A stretch of DNA of 64,000 nucleotides, from positions 1,916,382 through 1,980,381 of the forward strand of contig NZ_CP137642.1 of the NCBI RefSeq assembly GCF_033472595.1, given 5' to 3'. The notes under the pieces were generated by a model that saw only the letters and a list, made by a program, of their open reading frames with translations, ran no database searches and was not told where the DNA came from. The stretch's first letter is position 1. The number at the start of each line of letters is the position of its first letter. Shown here piece by piece: positions 18,863 through 26,853 of this stretch. Both the position numbers and the translations under genes were made by a program. This DNA is from Methanoculleus receptaculi (GTDB lineage: Archaea; Halobacteriota; Methanomicrobia; Methanomicrobiales; Methanoculleaceae).

Positions 18863-20142
18863 CAGTGTTTCTTACGGTACACGAGTATATAATACCCTGC
18901 CCCGATGATAACAGCCAGAACGACGATGATGAAGATGGGGTTTGTGAAGAAAGCACCCTGTCTGCGCTCGAGCACAACCTCCACCTTTATGGTGTCGGAT
19001 ATCTTGCTGTTGTCGAGTGCATCGCGGTAACGGATCTCAGAATCGATCCCATACTCCTTCTCGGTGGCATCGGTATCGACGTTCACCTCAAACCGTGCCG
19101 TTGCAGTCTCGCCGGGAGCGAGGTCGCCGAGGTAAGCGGTGTCATCGCTGCTCGTGAATGGGTCGACAGCACTGATACGGGCCTGAGCGCTGTAGACCGG
19201 CGCCGCCCCGACGTTCTTATACACGACCTCGAGGACGCTCTTCTGACCCAGGTAGAGGGTTGTGGGCGGTGAGACCACCTCAAAGTCGATCTTGCCGCCG
19301 ACCGGAAGCCCCACCGTCACCGCCTTTGATGTCACCGTCTCACCTTCGTAGTTCTCATAGGTTACCGCAACATCCAGTGGGTAGGACTGCTCTTCGGCGG
19401 TGTTGGCAACCGAGACCTTGAACTTCACGTCAACCGTTTCTCCCGGTTCAAACGTCCCTATGTAGGCGCTGCCGTCGGTGGGGATGAGGGGGCTTGTTCC
19501 GCTTCTCGCGATCTTTACGATGGCATTCTCGCCAATATCGTGCCCGACGTTCTTTATGGTCATGTAGACGTAGCCCTCGGTGCCGACGTTCAGCGATTCG
19601 GTGCGCACGTCAAGAACCTCGACCCTGAGGTCAGGGGTGACACGAACCTCTAGTGGCAGGGTCACGGTCTTCTCGATGTAGTTGTAGCGGAGTAAATCGG
19701 TGTAATCATCCATCGTCTCCATGTAGGTGTAGGTCACATCAAGCGGCAGCGTGTATGTGCCGGGTTTTGCCGAGTCCGCTACCTTCATGTTGAATGTGGC
19801 GATCACAGATGAACCGCCCCTGATGTCGCCCACAAACTGCGGGTCTGTCTTGACGGTGAACGGCGCATCTCCACTCTTCAGCGCCACGGTGGCCAGTTTT
19901 GCTGTGTTCGGCTGGTCATCTGGAGGCATCGACGGGACGGCGATCTTGACGGTATTCAGGCCGCTGTTGGATATGGTGACCGTGACCGCGGTCTCGTCCC
20001 CGGGTGCAAACTCGTTTGTGCCGGCGATCGATGCAGAGAGATCGGGGCTCCCGTAGAGGTACTTGACGCCCTGCGCCGAGCCGGGCGCAACGGCCAGGAG
20101 TGCCAGCAGGAGCACCAGGAGAGGTATGTAGTTCAAACGCAT
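18862..20142 (-). CDS. Exported CARDB-domain (COG1361-type) surface protein
   Basis: A 426-residue protein with a signal peptide (about residues 1-24, hydrophobic core LLVLLLALLAVA, cleavage near GSAQG), at least three tandem immunoglobulin-like CARDB/S-layer-type domains, and a C-terminal membrane helix (about 403-420) followed by YRKKH. It should be anchored outside the cell by its C-terminus. Repeated blocks such as GDETAVTVTISNSG, TEGYVYMTIKNVG and GQKSVLEVVYKNVG mark the domains. Role unknown; such proteins are common in methanogen envelopes. A strong inverted repeat before the start and the divergent TrmB gene suggest local regulation. Confidence 0.8.
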   Translation of the reverse strand: MRLNYIPLLVLLLALLAVAPGSAQGVKYLYGSPDLSASIAGTNEFAPGDETAVTVTISNSGLNTVKIAVPSMPPDDQPNTAKLATVALKSGDAPFTVKTDPQFVGDIRGGSSVIATFNMKVADSAKPGTYTLPLDVTYTYMETMDDYTDLLRYNYIEKTVTLPLEVRVTPDLRVEVLDVRTESLNVGTEGYVYMTIKNVGHDIGENAIVKIARSGTSPLIPTDGSAYIGTFEPGETVDVKFKVSVANTAEEQSYPLDVAVTYENYEGETVTSKAVTVGLPVGGKIDFEVVSPPTTLYLGQKSVLEVVYKNVGAAPVYSAQARISAVDPFTSSDDTAYLGDLAPGETATARFEVNVDTDATEKEYGIDSEIRYRDALDNSKISDTIKVEVVLERRQGAFFTNPIFIIVVLAVIIGAGYYILVYRKKH

Positions 20143-20152
20143 CTCTTCACCC

Positions 20153-20177
20153 TGTTGTTGTTATGTTAACAACAACA
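20153..20177. promoter_or_regulatory. Inverted repeat operator between the CARDB gene and trmB
   Basis: TGTTGTTGTT and AACAACAACA are exact inverted arms with a 5-base spacer. The site is 11 to 35 bases before the CARDB gene start and next to the TATA tracts serving the divergent TrmB regulator. It is a likely TrmB-type operator for one or both genes. Confidence 0.6.
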
Positions 20178-20209
20178 TTTATTGCCAAACTGTATATATA
20201 CATGATGGA

Positions 20210-21025
20210 ATGACGGCTTCCCGGGAAGTTCCTGCCCCCCTGATCGAGTCGCTGAAATCCCTGGGTCTTACGAAGTACGAAGCCCTGGTTTATATAGGTC
20301 TTCTGAGGGTTGCGGACGCGACGGCAACGGAGGTTCACGAGATCTCCGGTGTGCCGCGCGCATCCGTCTACCCGGTTCTCGACCACCTTGTCCAGAAAGA
20401 ACTGGTCATAGTCTCCCACACGATGCCAAAGCGCTTCGACGCTGTCCCCCCTGCGCAGGGTATCGAGAACCTTATGCGCAAGATCAGGAGCGATGCGGAG
20501 AGCGCACGGGAGGCCCTTGAGGTCTTCTACCGGGAAAAAGAACTGATAGACCGGGGTGCCCGGGAGCTGATCTGGACGATCTACGGCGAGGAGAATATCA
20601 AGACCCGGCTTGCGGATATCTTCCGCAGCGCGGAAAAAAGCGTGGAGGTGCTTGCGACCCGGCATCTCCTGCGCGAGACTCTCCTCCCCCTGCTTGAATC
20701 CCTTCCAGACGCGGTGGAGGTTGAGATCATCACCGCCCGCTGGGAGGGTGAGATGCCGCCGCGGTTCAGGCTCCGTCTCCTGCCTCTGGCAAGTTCTCCG
20801 GGGAAACTGCTGCCCTACGAGAGGTCAGGCGTCTTCCTGGTGGATGACGCCCGCGCGCTGGTCTGGGTGGGAGAGGTTGACGGCCAGCCGTCTGCTCTCT
20901 ACTCGGAGTCGGGGGGGCTTCTCCTCTTTGTGCAGCGGCATATCAACACGGTCAAGGAATGGGCAATGACGGTGGTCAATAATCAGCCAGGTAACCCATC
21001 TTCTGTATATCGATCAACCCCTTGA
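20210..21025 (+). CDS. TrmB-family transcriptional regulator
   Basis: A 271-residue regulator. The N-terminal winged helix (about 10-80) has the family signature LGLTKYEALVYIGLL and the recognition region SGVPRASVYPVLDHL. A coiled segment follows (about 85-120), then a C-terminal effector domain that resembles a PLD-like fold. TrmB proteins control sugar and envelope genes. It diverges from the CARDB surface protein over a 67-base spacer with a perfect inverted repeat, so that gene is the prime target, along with itself. Its 3' end overlaps the convergent NrpR-like gene by 50 bases. Confidence 0.85.
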   Translation: MTASREVPAPLIESLKSLGLTKYEALVYIGLLRVADATATEVHEISGVPRASVYPVLDHLVQKELVIVSHTMPKRFDAVPPAQGIENLMRKIRSDAESAREALEVFYREKELIDRGARELIWTIYGEENIKTRLADIFRSAEKSVEVLATRHLLRETLLPLLESLPDAVEVEIITARWEGEMPPRFRLRLLPLASSPGKLLPYERSGVFLVDDARALVWVGEVDGQPSALYSESGGLLLFVQRHINTVKEWAMTVVNNQPGNPSSVYRSTP

Positions 21026-21722
21026 GCGCCCGGGTCACCACAGGCTTTCCTGCTTCCCTGAGCGCCGCCATGGTGTTCGTGCCCCCGACGAATGCCACGC
21101 CCAGGTACTGCGGACTCACAGGGACACCGAGCAGCGGGAGATTTGGAGCGCCGAGATCCAGGATGCCGGAGAAACCGTATCCGGATAGTTCGTCGAGCAC
21201 CGTCTCCAGGAGGTGCTCGGCCTCCATATGGCATTCCCGGATGTTTGCAAGGATGTTTCCAGTCCCGTGCCGCATTACATCCAGGATCGACGTTATCTCC
21301 TGGGATATCAGGACCTCCAGGGGATCGAGCGTGGTATCGCGGTAGAGGATCATGCTTGTGAACCGGCGGGGTGTCCTCCCTTCGATCTCGACTGTCCCGC
21401 CCCCGATGGGGTTGAGCGGAATCCCCCGCTGGATGAGGAGGGCATCAAAGGTGATGCTGCAGATCGTGCATATGGCGTTTCGACCTTCAGCCACGGTGTA
21501 GCCGTCAACCTGCTCTCCCGGACCGGCGATGAGCAGCCTGTCGCTGATGGTGATGCCCTGCCGGTGCGCCTCCTTCATGATGGAGATTGTGAACTCGAGG
21601 TCTCGGCTCTCGATAACCGAGAGGTTGTAGATCACCTTCCCCGCATTCTCCTCCGGGCGGTAGGTTACCTTGAACGCGTATTCCTCGATGCTGTGGTTGG
21701 TAAACTTCAGGGGAGCATGCAT
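20976..21722 (-). CDS. NrpR-domain protein without HTH (NrpRII-like)
   Basis: A 248-residue stand-alone NrpR (DUF128) domain. NrpR senses 2-oxoglutarate and represses nitrogen-assimilation genes in methanogens. Here there is no winged helix; the protein starts directly at the effector domain (FKVTYRPEENAGKVIYNLS) and keeps the ICTICSITFDALLIQRGIPLN and NPIGGGTVEIEG blocks. In related methanogens a DNA-binding NrpRI works with an HTH-less NrpRII, so this is probably the second subunit. No nitrogen genes adjoin it. Confidence 0.8.
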   Translation of the reverse strand: MHAPLKFTNHSIEEYAFKVTYRPEENAGKVIYNLSVIESRDLEFTISIMKEAHRQGITISDRLLIAGPGEQVDGYTVAEGRNAICTICSITFDALLIQRGIPLNPIGGGTVEIEGRTPRRFTSMILYRDTTLDPLEVLISQEITSILDVMRHGTGNILANIRECHMEAEHLLETVLDELSGYGFSGILDLGAPNLPLLGVPVSPQYLGVAFVGGTNTMAALREAGKPVVTRALKGLIDIQKMGYLADY

Positions 21723-21968
21723 TACCAGACTTCTGCCGCAGCAGGGGAAAAAGGGTTGCCTTCAGGATCAGGTGAACCTCATTCGGGCTGCAGGCTTCTT
21801 TTCGGCCCTCGATCCGATTCATCACCTCACGGCAGCCAGGCTGCATTCTGGGAGTTCGCCGTCAACGTTGAGGAGGACGATGCTCTCAACTCCCTGCAGG
21901 TTTTCGAGATTGGCCATCGGCCCTTCACGTACCGCTGTCGTTATCTCTGCACCCCCGCCCTCACCTTC

Positions 21969-22000
21969 GAGGCCGTCAAACCAGTTTGATCATGGTTTGA
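21969..22000. repeat. TCAAACCA/TGGTTTGA dyad with GAGGCC leader
   Basis: GAGGCCGTCAAACCAGTTTGA is the shared core (21 bases, 21969-21989); TCAAACCA (21976-21983) and TGGTTTGA (21993-22000) are exact inverted arms. A near copy lies at 30935-30955. Confidence 0.5.
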
Positions 22001-22351
22001 TGCTCAATAATCACCGCGCTGAAACATCTTTTGTTACTGAGCAACCGCCACTGAGAGGGGGGCGAGCAGTCTGTGGCGATTGACCCGATGGCCGTGTCCA
22101 TGGATGGATATGGGATTTCAAGGGATTACCAGGTGAGACCGTGAAGAGAGGGTCTCCTCACGGATACTGTATCTATGGAGAACCGCCACGCGGGGAGGGG
22201 GAAGGCGGAGACGGGGCTCCCCCTCCCCTGTCTCTATGTACCCTGGAACGGCGTATTCTTCTTCAAGACGCCCCCGCCTCCCGGCCGCTCCGGAGCCGGA
22301 TGGGAGGGGGGCACGGCGGTGCCGCCCGGGACTCCGTCCATGGTGAGGTTT

Positions 22352-22384
22352 ATCAAACCGGGGAAGTATTGGTTTGATGGCCTC
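22352..22384. repeat. ATCAAACC/GGTTTGAT dyad
   Basis: ATCAAACC (22352-22359) and GGTTTGAT (22371-22378) are exact inverted arms. The right arm continues into GGCCTC, so on the minus strand it reads GAGGCCATCAAACC, the same core as at 21969 and 30935. It lies 65 to 97 bases before the gene starting at 22449. Confidence 0.5.
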
Positions 22385-22448
22385 GCCTTTCCCCGGGGGC
22401 CTACAAAAGGAAAAGTTGTTCTACCACCCTGTAATATCAGTTAGATGA

Positions 22449-23411
22449 ATGGATAGTGGGACCCGGGAAAAAGCTCGGAACATGTTGAAGTGGATCCTTG
22501 CCGCGGCATCTTACGATGTCGAAGAGGTAGGCGACCCGCTGGACCTCTCAGCGGTCGGGAGTGAGGACGCTCTTGTTGTGCTCTGCTCCAACGACCCTGA
22601 GACGATCGAGAGTTTTGATTCTATGACATACCGCCTGCGCATAGGCGATGAGGACTGGGTCTGCAGGAAACTGCTCTTTACGCTGAATCCAGAGGTGCGG
22701 ACGGACGACTGCATCCAGTGGGGCCCGAATGAGTTTGTCCGGCAGGCCGGCAGAGCCGCTCTGGCGGAGGTTCTCGGGCAACACCTGATCCTGGACATTC
22801 CATCGACAGACCGCGAGACGCCGAGGAATCAGGTCGAGGCCACACTCCTGGTGGATCAGGAACTGGAAGAGGATCCGGAGATCCCACATCTGCCGATTAA
22901 GGTCCCGGAGAAGCGCGCCTGTAAAATCGCAGGGATACAGGGGACGGCGAAATGCCGGTTCATCCCATACTGGAGTTACAACTACGTGAGCAGGGGCGAG
23001 CGCGAGGTCAAGAACCGGGCGATCTCCTTTGATGCTGAGGGAGGGGGCGCGATCAACGCCATCAACGGCCTGAAGATGGAGATCGACCCAGGCGAGATCG
23101 AGCGTGGTCAAATCCCAGCTGGCTCCGAGATCGTGCCTCCCCGCCTCATGCGTGAGGATGTTGAGGAGGAGATCGTGCAGGAGGTCACCGAACTCCTGAC
23201 CCAGCGAATCCGGTTCCGCTACGAGAAAGGAGATACCATCTTTTACGAGGAGAAGACTCTCAAACCGGACCGTAACAATATCAGGGTCGAACTTGAGACA
23301 GTCTACGTGCCTGTCTGGCAGGTCAGGGGCGGGAGTAAGATCGTTGAGGTCAATGCGTTCAGCGGCGAGATCCTCTCTATGCCGATGGACGAGGGAGTTG
23401 AACTTCTGTAG
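22449..23411 (+). CDS. Conserved protein of unknown function, upstream partner of a disulfide reductase
   Basis: A 320-residue cytoplasmic protein with no signal peptide or membrane segment. The N-terminal part (MLKWILAAASYDVEEV, then CRKLLFTLNPEVRTDDCIQWGPNEF) has an alternating strand/helix pattern that resembles restriction-endonuclease-like folds, but no PD-(D/E)xK triad is clear. A Cys (residue about 157, KRACKIAG) and another (AKCRF) are in the middle. The C-terminus (YVPVWQVRGGSKIVEVNAFSGEIL) resembles PepSY-like segments. It is 7 bases from the next gene, so the two are almost certainly an operon. I do not recognise the family by name. Confidence 0.7.
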   Translation: MDSGTREKARNMLKWILAAASYDVEEVGDPLDLSAVGSEDALVVLCSNDPETIESFDSMTYRLRIGDEDWVCRKLLFTLNPEVRTDDCIQWGPNEFVRQAGRAALAEVLGQHLILDIPSTDRETPRNQVEATLLVDQELEEDPEIPHLPIKVPEKRACKIAGIQGTAKCRFIPYWSYNYVSRGEREVKNRAISFDAEGGGAINAINGLKMEIDPGEIERGQIPAGSEIVPPRLMREDVEEEIVQEVTELLTQRIRFRYEKGDTIFYEEKTLKPDRNNIRVELETVYVPVWQVRGGSKIVEVNAFSGEILSMPMDEGVELL

Positions 23412-23418
23412 GTAAACC

Positions 23419-24744
23419 ATGATCATCGTCATCGGTGGAGGGCCTGCAGGCAGGCTCGGTGCGATGCACCTTGCGCAGGCTGGCAGGGAGGTCCGGCTTG
23501 TCGAGCAGCGCAAGATCGGAGGGCAGTGTCTCCACGACCGGTGCATGACGATCTGCGCGTTAAACGACGTGGCACGACTTATAGAGCAGACCAGGATACA
23601 GAAGGATCTCGGGATCCTTGACTGCGTTCCGACCATCTCCTACCCCATGATCTGGAGACGGATGCGCGAGGTTCAGGAGAGACTCTCCTCCGTCCTCGAC
23701 GCCGAGACGCGGGAGGCGGGGGTCGAGATCGTATATGGGGCTGAAAGTCGGCTTGAGGGGGGCCGGGTCTTCATCGACGATGAAGAGGTCAGGGCGGAGG
23801 CCGTCCTGGCGGCGACGGGGTCGCGGGCGGCGATCCCCGACATTCCGGGCACCGATCTCCCGGGGGTATACACCTATCAGACGCTTCCCGCAATGTCAGA
23901 CCTCCCCCGCCGCATGGCGGTGATAGGCGGCGGAGTGGTCGCAGCTGAGTTTGCCTACATATTCAATGCCTTCGGAGTTGAGGTCGAGGTGATCGCCCGT
24001 CATGGACTGCTCAAGGATCTAGATCCCAGGATGCGGTCTGCAGCGCTGCGCGACCTTGCCGGCGTCGGGATTCGGGAGCAGACCACTGTGGCGAGCATCG
24101 AGGGGGGCGGACGCGTCCGCTCGATCATACTTGCTAACGGCGAAGAGGTCGAGGCCGGGGCAGTCCTGCTGGCGACGGGTCTTGTACCCCGTTCGGAGTC
24201 GCTCCAGGGTCTTTTGAAGCGGCCGGACGGCGCGGTCATCGTGGATCAGAGGATGCAAACGAGCGTTGAGAATGTATATGCCGCAGGTGACGTCATAGGT
24301 CCGCCATACCTCACACCCGTCGCCCGCCGGGAGGGGCTGGTTGCGGCCGAGAACATCCTTGGTCACGAGGCTGTAATGGATTACAGATGCATCCCGCAGG
24401 CAATATCTCTCCGCTACGACCTCGCTTTCGCCTCGACCGACGGAGATGATGGATCGCTCACCCTATCTGCTCCGGCGCCGTCCGGGTCGGGCTCATTCTG
24501 GGATGTGGCAACCGGATGGACAGGACTTGCACGTATCCAGGTTGATCCTGAGAGCGGCAGGCTCGTCGGGGCGGCAGCCGCCGTTCCCGGGGCATCGTCC
24601 CTCTTCTCGTATCTAGCCCATCTGATGAAGCAGGGCATCACGGTGGCCGATTTTGCCGATATCATCGAGGTACATCCCTCGACCGACGGGATCTACTGGC
24701 TTGCCCGATACGCCGGGGATATACTGCAACAGAAGAAGAGGTGA
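23419..24744 (+). CDS. FAD-dependent pyridine nucleotide-disulfide oxidoreductase (Lpd-like)
   Basis: A 441-residue flavoprotein. FAD-binding GGGPAGR is at residues 6-12, the redox motif is GGQCLHDRC (CX4C), the NAD(P)-binding motif is GGGVVAAEFA, and the second FAD motif is VYAAGDVIG. The C-terminal dimerisation domain has an HPSTDG segment in place of the HPT-x-SE of dihydrolipoamide dehydrogenase, keeping the catalytic His. The bases around the redox motif differ from classic Lpd (CLHDRC rather than CLNVGC). No 2-oxoacid dehydrogenase genes are nearby, so the disulfide substrate is unknown. It is co-transcribed with the unknown gene just upstream. Confidence 0.85.
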   Translation: MIIVIGGGPAGRLGAMHLAQAGREVRLVEQRKIGGQCLHDRCMTICALNDVARLIEQTRIQKDLGILDCVPTISYPMIWRRMREVQERLSSVLDAETREAGVEIVYGAESRLEGGRVFIDDEEVRAEAVLAATGSRAAIPDIPGTDLPGVYTYQTLPAMSDLPRRMAVIGGGVVAAEFAYIFNAFGVEVEVIARHGLLKDLDPRMRSAALRDLAGVGIREQTTVASIEGGGRVRSIILANGEEVEAGAVLLATGLVPRSESLQGLLKRPDGAVIVDQRMQTSVENVYAAGDVIGPPYLTPVARREGLVAAENILGHEAVMDYRCIPQAISLRYDLAFASTDGDDGSLTLSAPAPSGSGSFWDVATGWTGLARIQVDPESGRLVGAAAAVPGASSLFSYLAHLMKQGITVADFADIIEVHPSTDGIYWLARYAGDILQQKKR

Positions 24745-24759
24745 GTTTGAGGGGGTCTT

Positions 24760-26382
24760 CTAGGCCTGCCGGAGCATCCGCCCGAATTTCGGGATGAAAT
24801 CGTTTTTCCGGGACATGACACCCTCGAGCCTGAGGGGTTGGTCGCGCAGTCCCAGTCTGGAGAGACAGCCATCATCGCCGGCGGCAAAGAGATCGCTTGC
24901 GTTCTCAAAGATGTTTGTAAAAAGGGCGAAGAAGCAGTCGACTCCAAACGCCGTTCTCAGGCGCTCAAGTTCAGCACGGATCTCATCTGCATGGTTCTGT
25001 GAGAAATCGAAGGATGATGTCATCACCTGCGAGACCATGACGCTCTTCCCGAAGAGGTTGTAGCGCTTCATGTCCCGCGTGAGGAGTTCATCTTTCGGGA
25101 GTGAGTTGAGATCCATACCCTTCTTGATAAGTTCAGCGCCGAAAACGGCAGGATCAACCCCTGCGATCTCCGCAAGGTAGTCAGCTGCTCTTATATCCGC
25201 AGGGGTTGTGGTTGAGAGCCTCATCACCATTGTGTCCGAGAGGATTCCTGCAAGCAGGACACCGGCGGTTGACGGTGTGGGCTCCAATCCAGCCTCGATA
25301 AACTTGTTCGTGATGATGGTCGAGATCGACCCCACCGGATCGTTGAGGAACTTCACTGGCTTTAAGGTGGAGATCGCACCGAGACGGTGGTGATCTATGA
25401 TCTCAAGGATGTCCGCCTTCTCAATCCCATCTACGGCCTGGGAATACTCGTTGTGGTCGAGCAGGATCACCGACTTCTGGACATCCTGCATCAACGTCGT
25501 CCGCGACACGAGTCCTATGTGCTCTCCATCTTCCCCCACGACACAGGCCGTCCTGAACTTGGAGTTCGAGACGACATCCTTTGCGTAATCAAGTGAGTCT
25601 TCAAGCCGCACCGTGGGAACGTCAGTCTCCATGATCATGCGCGCGGGAAGCGAGAGGCTGATCATCTTGCCGACGCTGAAAGCGTCAAGCGTTGTCGCGA
25701 AGACTGATGTCCCCCGCGACCTGGCGGCCTCAATAACCCGTTCACCCACCGGCGCCCCTTCGGCGATTATGAGCGCGGCAACCCCTGCCGATATCAGCGC
25801 AAGCTGGGCGGGCTCGTTGTCCCCGACGATCGCGATATCGTCTGGAGTCATCCGGGAGAGGGTGACGTGCAGGGCGTCGATGACGGTGTAGACCCGGCCT
25901 TCCCCGAGCATCTCGCGCGCCTGGACGACCACCCGCGCATCCAGGATACGTGCGATGGTCTCAAGCGGCATCGGGATCAGTGAGAGTTGTTCTTTCGGGT
26001 TCTTCCGGACGTAGGCCCGTGCAAGACCATACTCGCTGACCAGACCGACCAGTCTTCCTATATCGTCCGTGATCGGCATGTTGCGCATATCGTAAGTATC
26101 CATCATGGCAGCCACATCGATCGCCGGGAGATCCTGGCGGGCGCACCGGGTATCGAGCGGGATGTCCGAGACGGTGGGCTCGACGCTTGCTATGTAGACT
26201 GGCGGCTCAACGTTGAACGTCTCGAGAGCAAACCGCGCTTCCGGCCCCACCTCCCCGCAACGGGCGGGGATGTACTTCCCCGGTTCAGTGTGGTTGAGTA
26301 ACTCCGCGTAACCGATGACGCTACAGATGCTGTCGGTGTCGGGCTGCTTGTGACCGATGATGTAGATCTTATTCTGTCCCAT
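24760..26382 (-). CDS. CBS-domain family II inorganic pyrophosphatase
   Basis: A 540-residue Mn-dependent DHH pyrophosphatase with a regulatory insert. The N-terminal metal site HKQPDTDSIC and the DHH motif in EIIDHHRLG flank an insert holding two CBS domains and a DRTGG domain (about residues 65-310). The C-terminal DHHA2 domain has SRKNDFIPKF with the substrate-binding SRK. In studied homologues adenine nucleotides and diadenosine polyphosphates bind the CBS part to tune pyrophosphate hydrolysis. It ends 15 bases from the convergent oxidoreductase gene. Confidence 0.92.
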   Translation of the reverse strand: MGQNKIYIIGHKQPDTDSICSVIGYAELLNHTEPGKYIPARCGEVGPEARFALETFNVEPPVYIASVEPTVSDIPLDTRCARQDLPAIDVAAMMDTYDMRNMPITDDIGRLVGLVSEYGLARAYVRKNPKEQLSLIPMPLETIARILDARVVVQAREMLGEGRVYTVIDALHVTLSRMTPDDIAIVGDNEPAQLALISAGVAALIIAEGAPVGERVIEAARSRGTSVFATTLDAFSVGKMISLSLPARMIMETDVPTVRLEDSLDYAKDVVSNSKFRTACVVGEDGEHIGLVSRTTLMQDVQKSVILLDHNEYSQAVDGIEKADILEIIDHHRLGAISTLKPVKFLNDPVGSISTIITNKFIEAGLEPTPSTAGVLLAGILSDTMVMRLSTTTPADIRAADYLAEIAGVDPAVFGAELIKKGMDLNSLPKDELLTRDMKRYNLFGKSVMVSQVMTSSFDFSQNHADEIRAELERLRTAFGVDCFFALFTNIFENASDLFAAGDDGCLSRLGLRDQPLRLEGVMSRKNDFIPKFGRMLRQA

Positions 26383-26853
26383 ACTCCCCTCGGATCCCCG
26401 GGCCAGCCGGAGAACGATTGTCTCTTAGAGGTATCAACCTCTGCCATCAAATCTTTTGTCCAGGGGGTGCCTCTTCCAGGGGGCACATCCTGAGATCTTC
26501 AGGTCAACGACCAGGATACAATCTCTCCGCCTTCTGCCGGTAGTATATGCGCGGGGAGCATAAAACCATCTCCCGTCAAAGTCTCTTCTGTCAATCCCCT
26601 ACCACAGATGCGGGCAGGCGGTGTGTGGCGATTGCGCACCCGCCGGCAGATCCATCCCCGAAGAAGTCAACCAAACCAGTGTAAAGCCTGATGCCACTGG
26701 TTTGAGAGCTTCCATCTGCAACAGGGGTCATGCGTAATTTCATAGTCCAGGAGAGCCGAAACTCTTATGAGCACGTCCTTGGCGGTCGACGCCCGAAACG
26801 GATGTGCTCCGACCCTCATTCGGCCCTCAATACGATAACAATACCCAGGCTGT
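26383..26853. other. Intergenic region with strong dyad (471 bases)
   Basis: No gene is supported. It contains a GGTGTGTGGCGATTG block near 26620, similar to CTGTGGCGATTG near 22070 in the other long spacer, followed about 40 bases later by a perfect CAAACCAGTG dyad. A promoter for the gene at 26854 must be at the right end. Confidence 0.45.
26672..26704. repeat. CAAACCAGTG/CACTGGTTTG inverted repeat
   Basis: Two exact 10-base arms (26672-26681 and 26695-26704) enclose a 13-base loop. It is the longest member of the AAACC/GGTTT dyads in this window and lies about 150 bases before the gene at 26854. Confidence 0.6.

Larger units (their letters stand above)
21723..22448. other. Long intergenic region with dyads (726 bases)
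   Basis: No convincing gene was found. Short frames here lack homology and start signals. Several inverted repeats occur: two TCAAACC/GGTTTGA dyads (listed separately), and a potential hairpin near 22131-22162 pairing GTGAGACC with GGTCTCCTCAC. A GC-rich central block (22190-22340) contains purine and pyrimidine runs. It could hold a small RNA or regulatory hub. Confidence 0.4.

Noticed and set aside
22175-22444. 89-codon frame in the long spacer
   Set aside because: It is proline-rich, has no ribosome-binding site and covers the inverted repeats; not convincing as a gene.
22548-23636. 362-codon frame antisense to the unknown gene and reductase
   Set aside because: It crosses a gene boundary on the other strand and lacks motifs; the plus-strand pair has clear FAD motifs and tight spacing.
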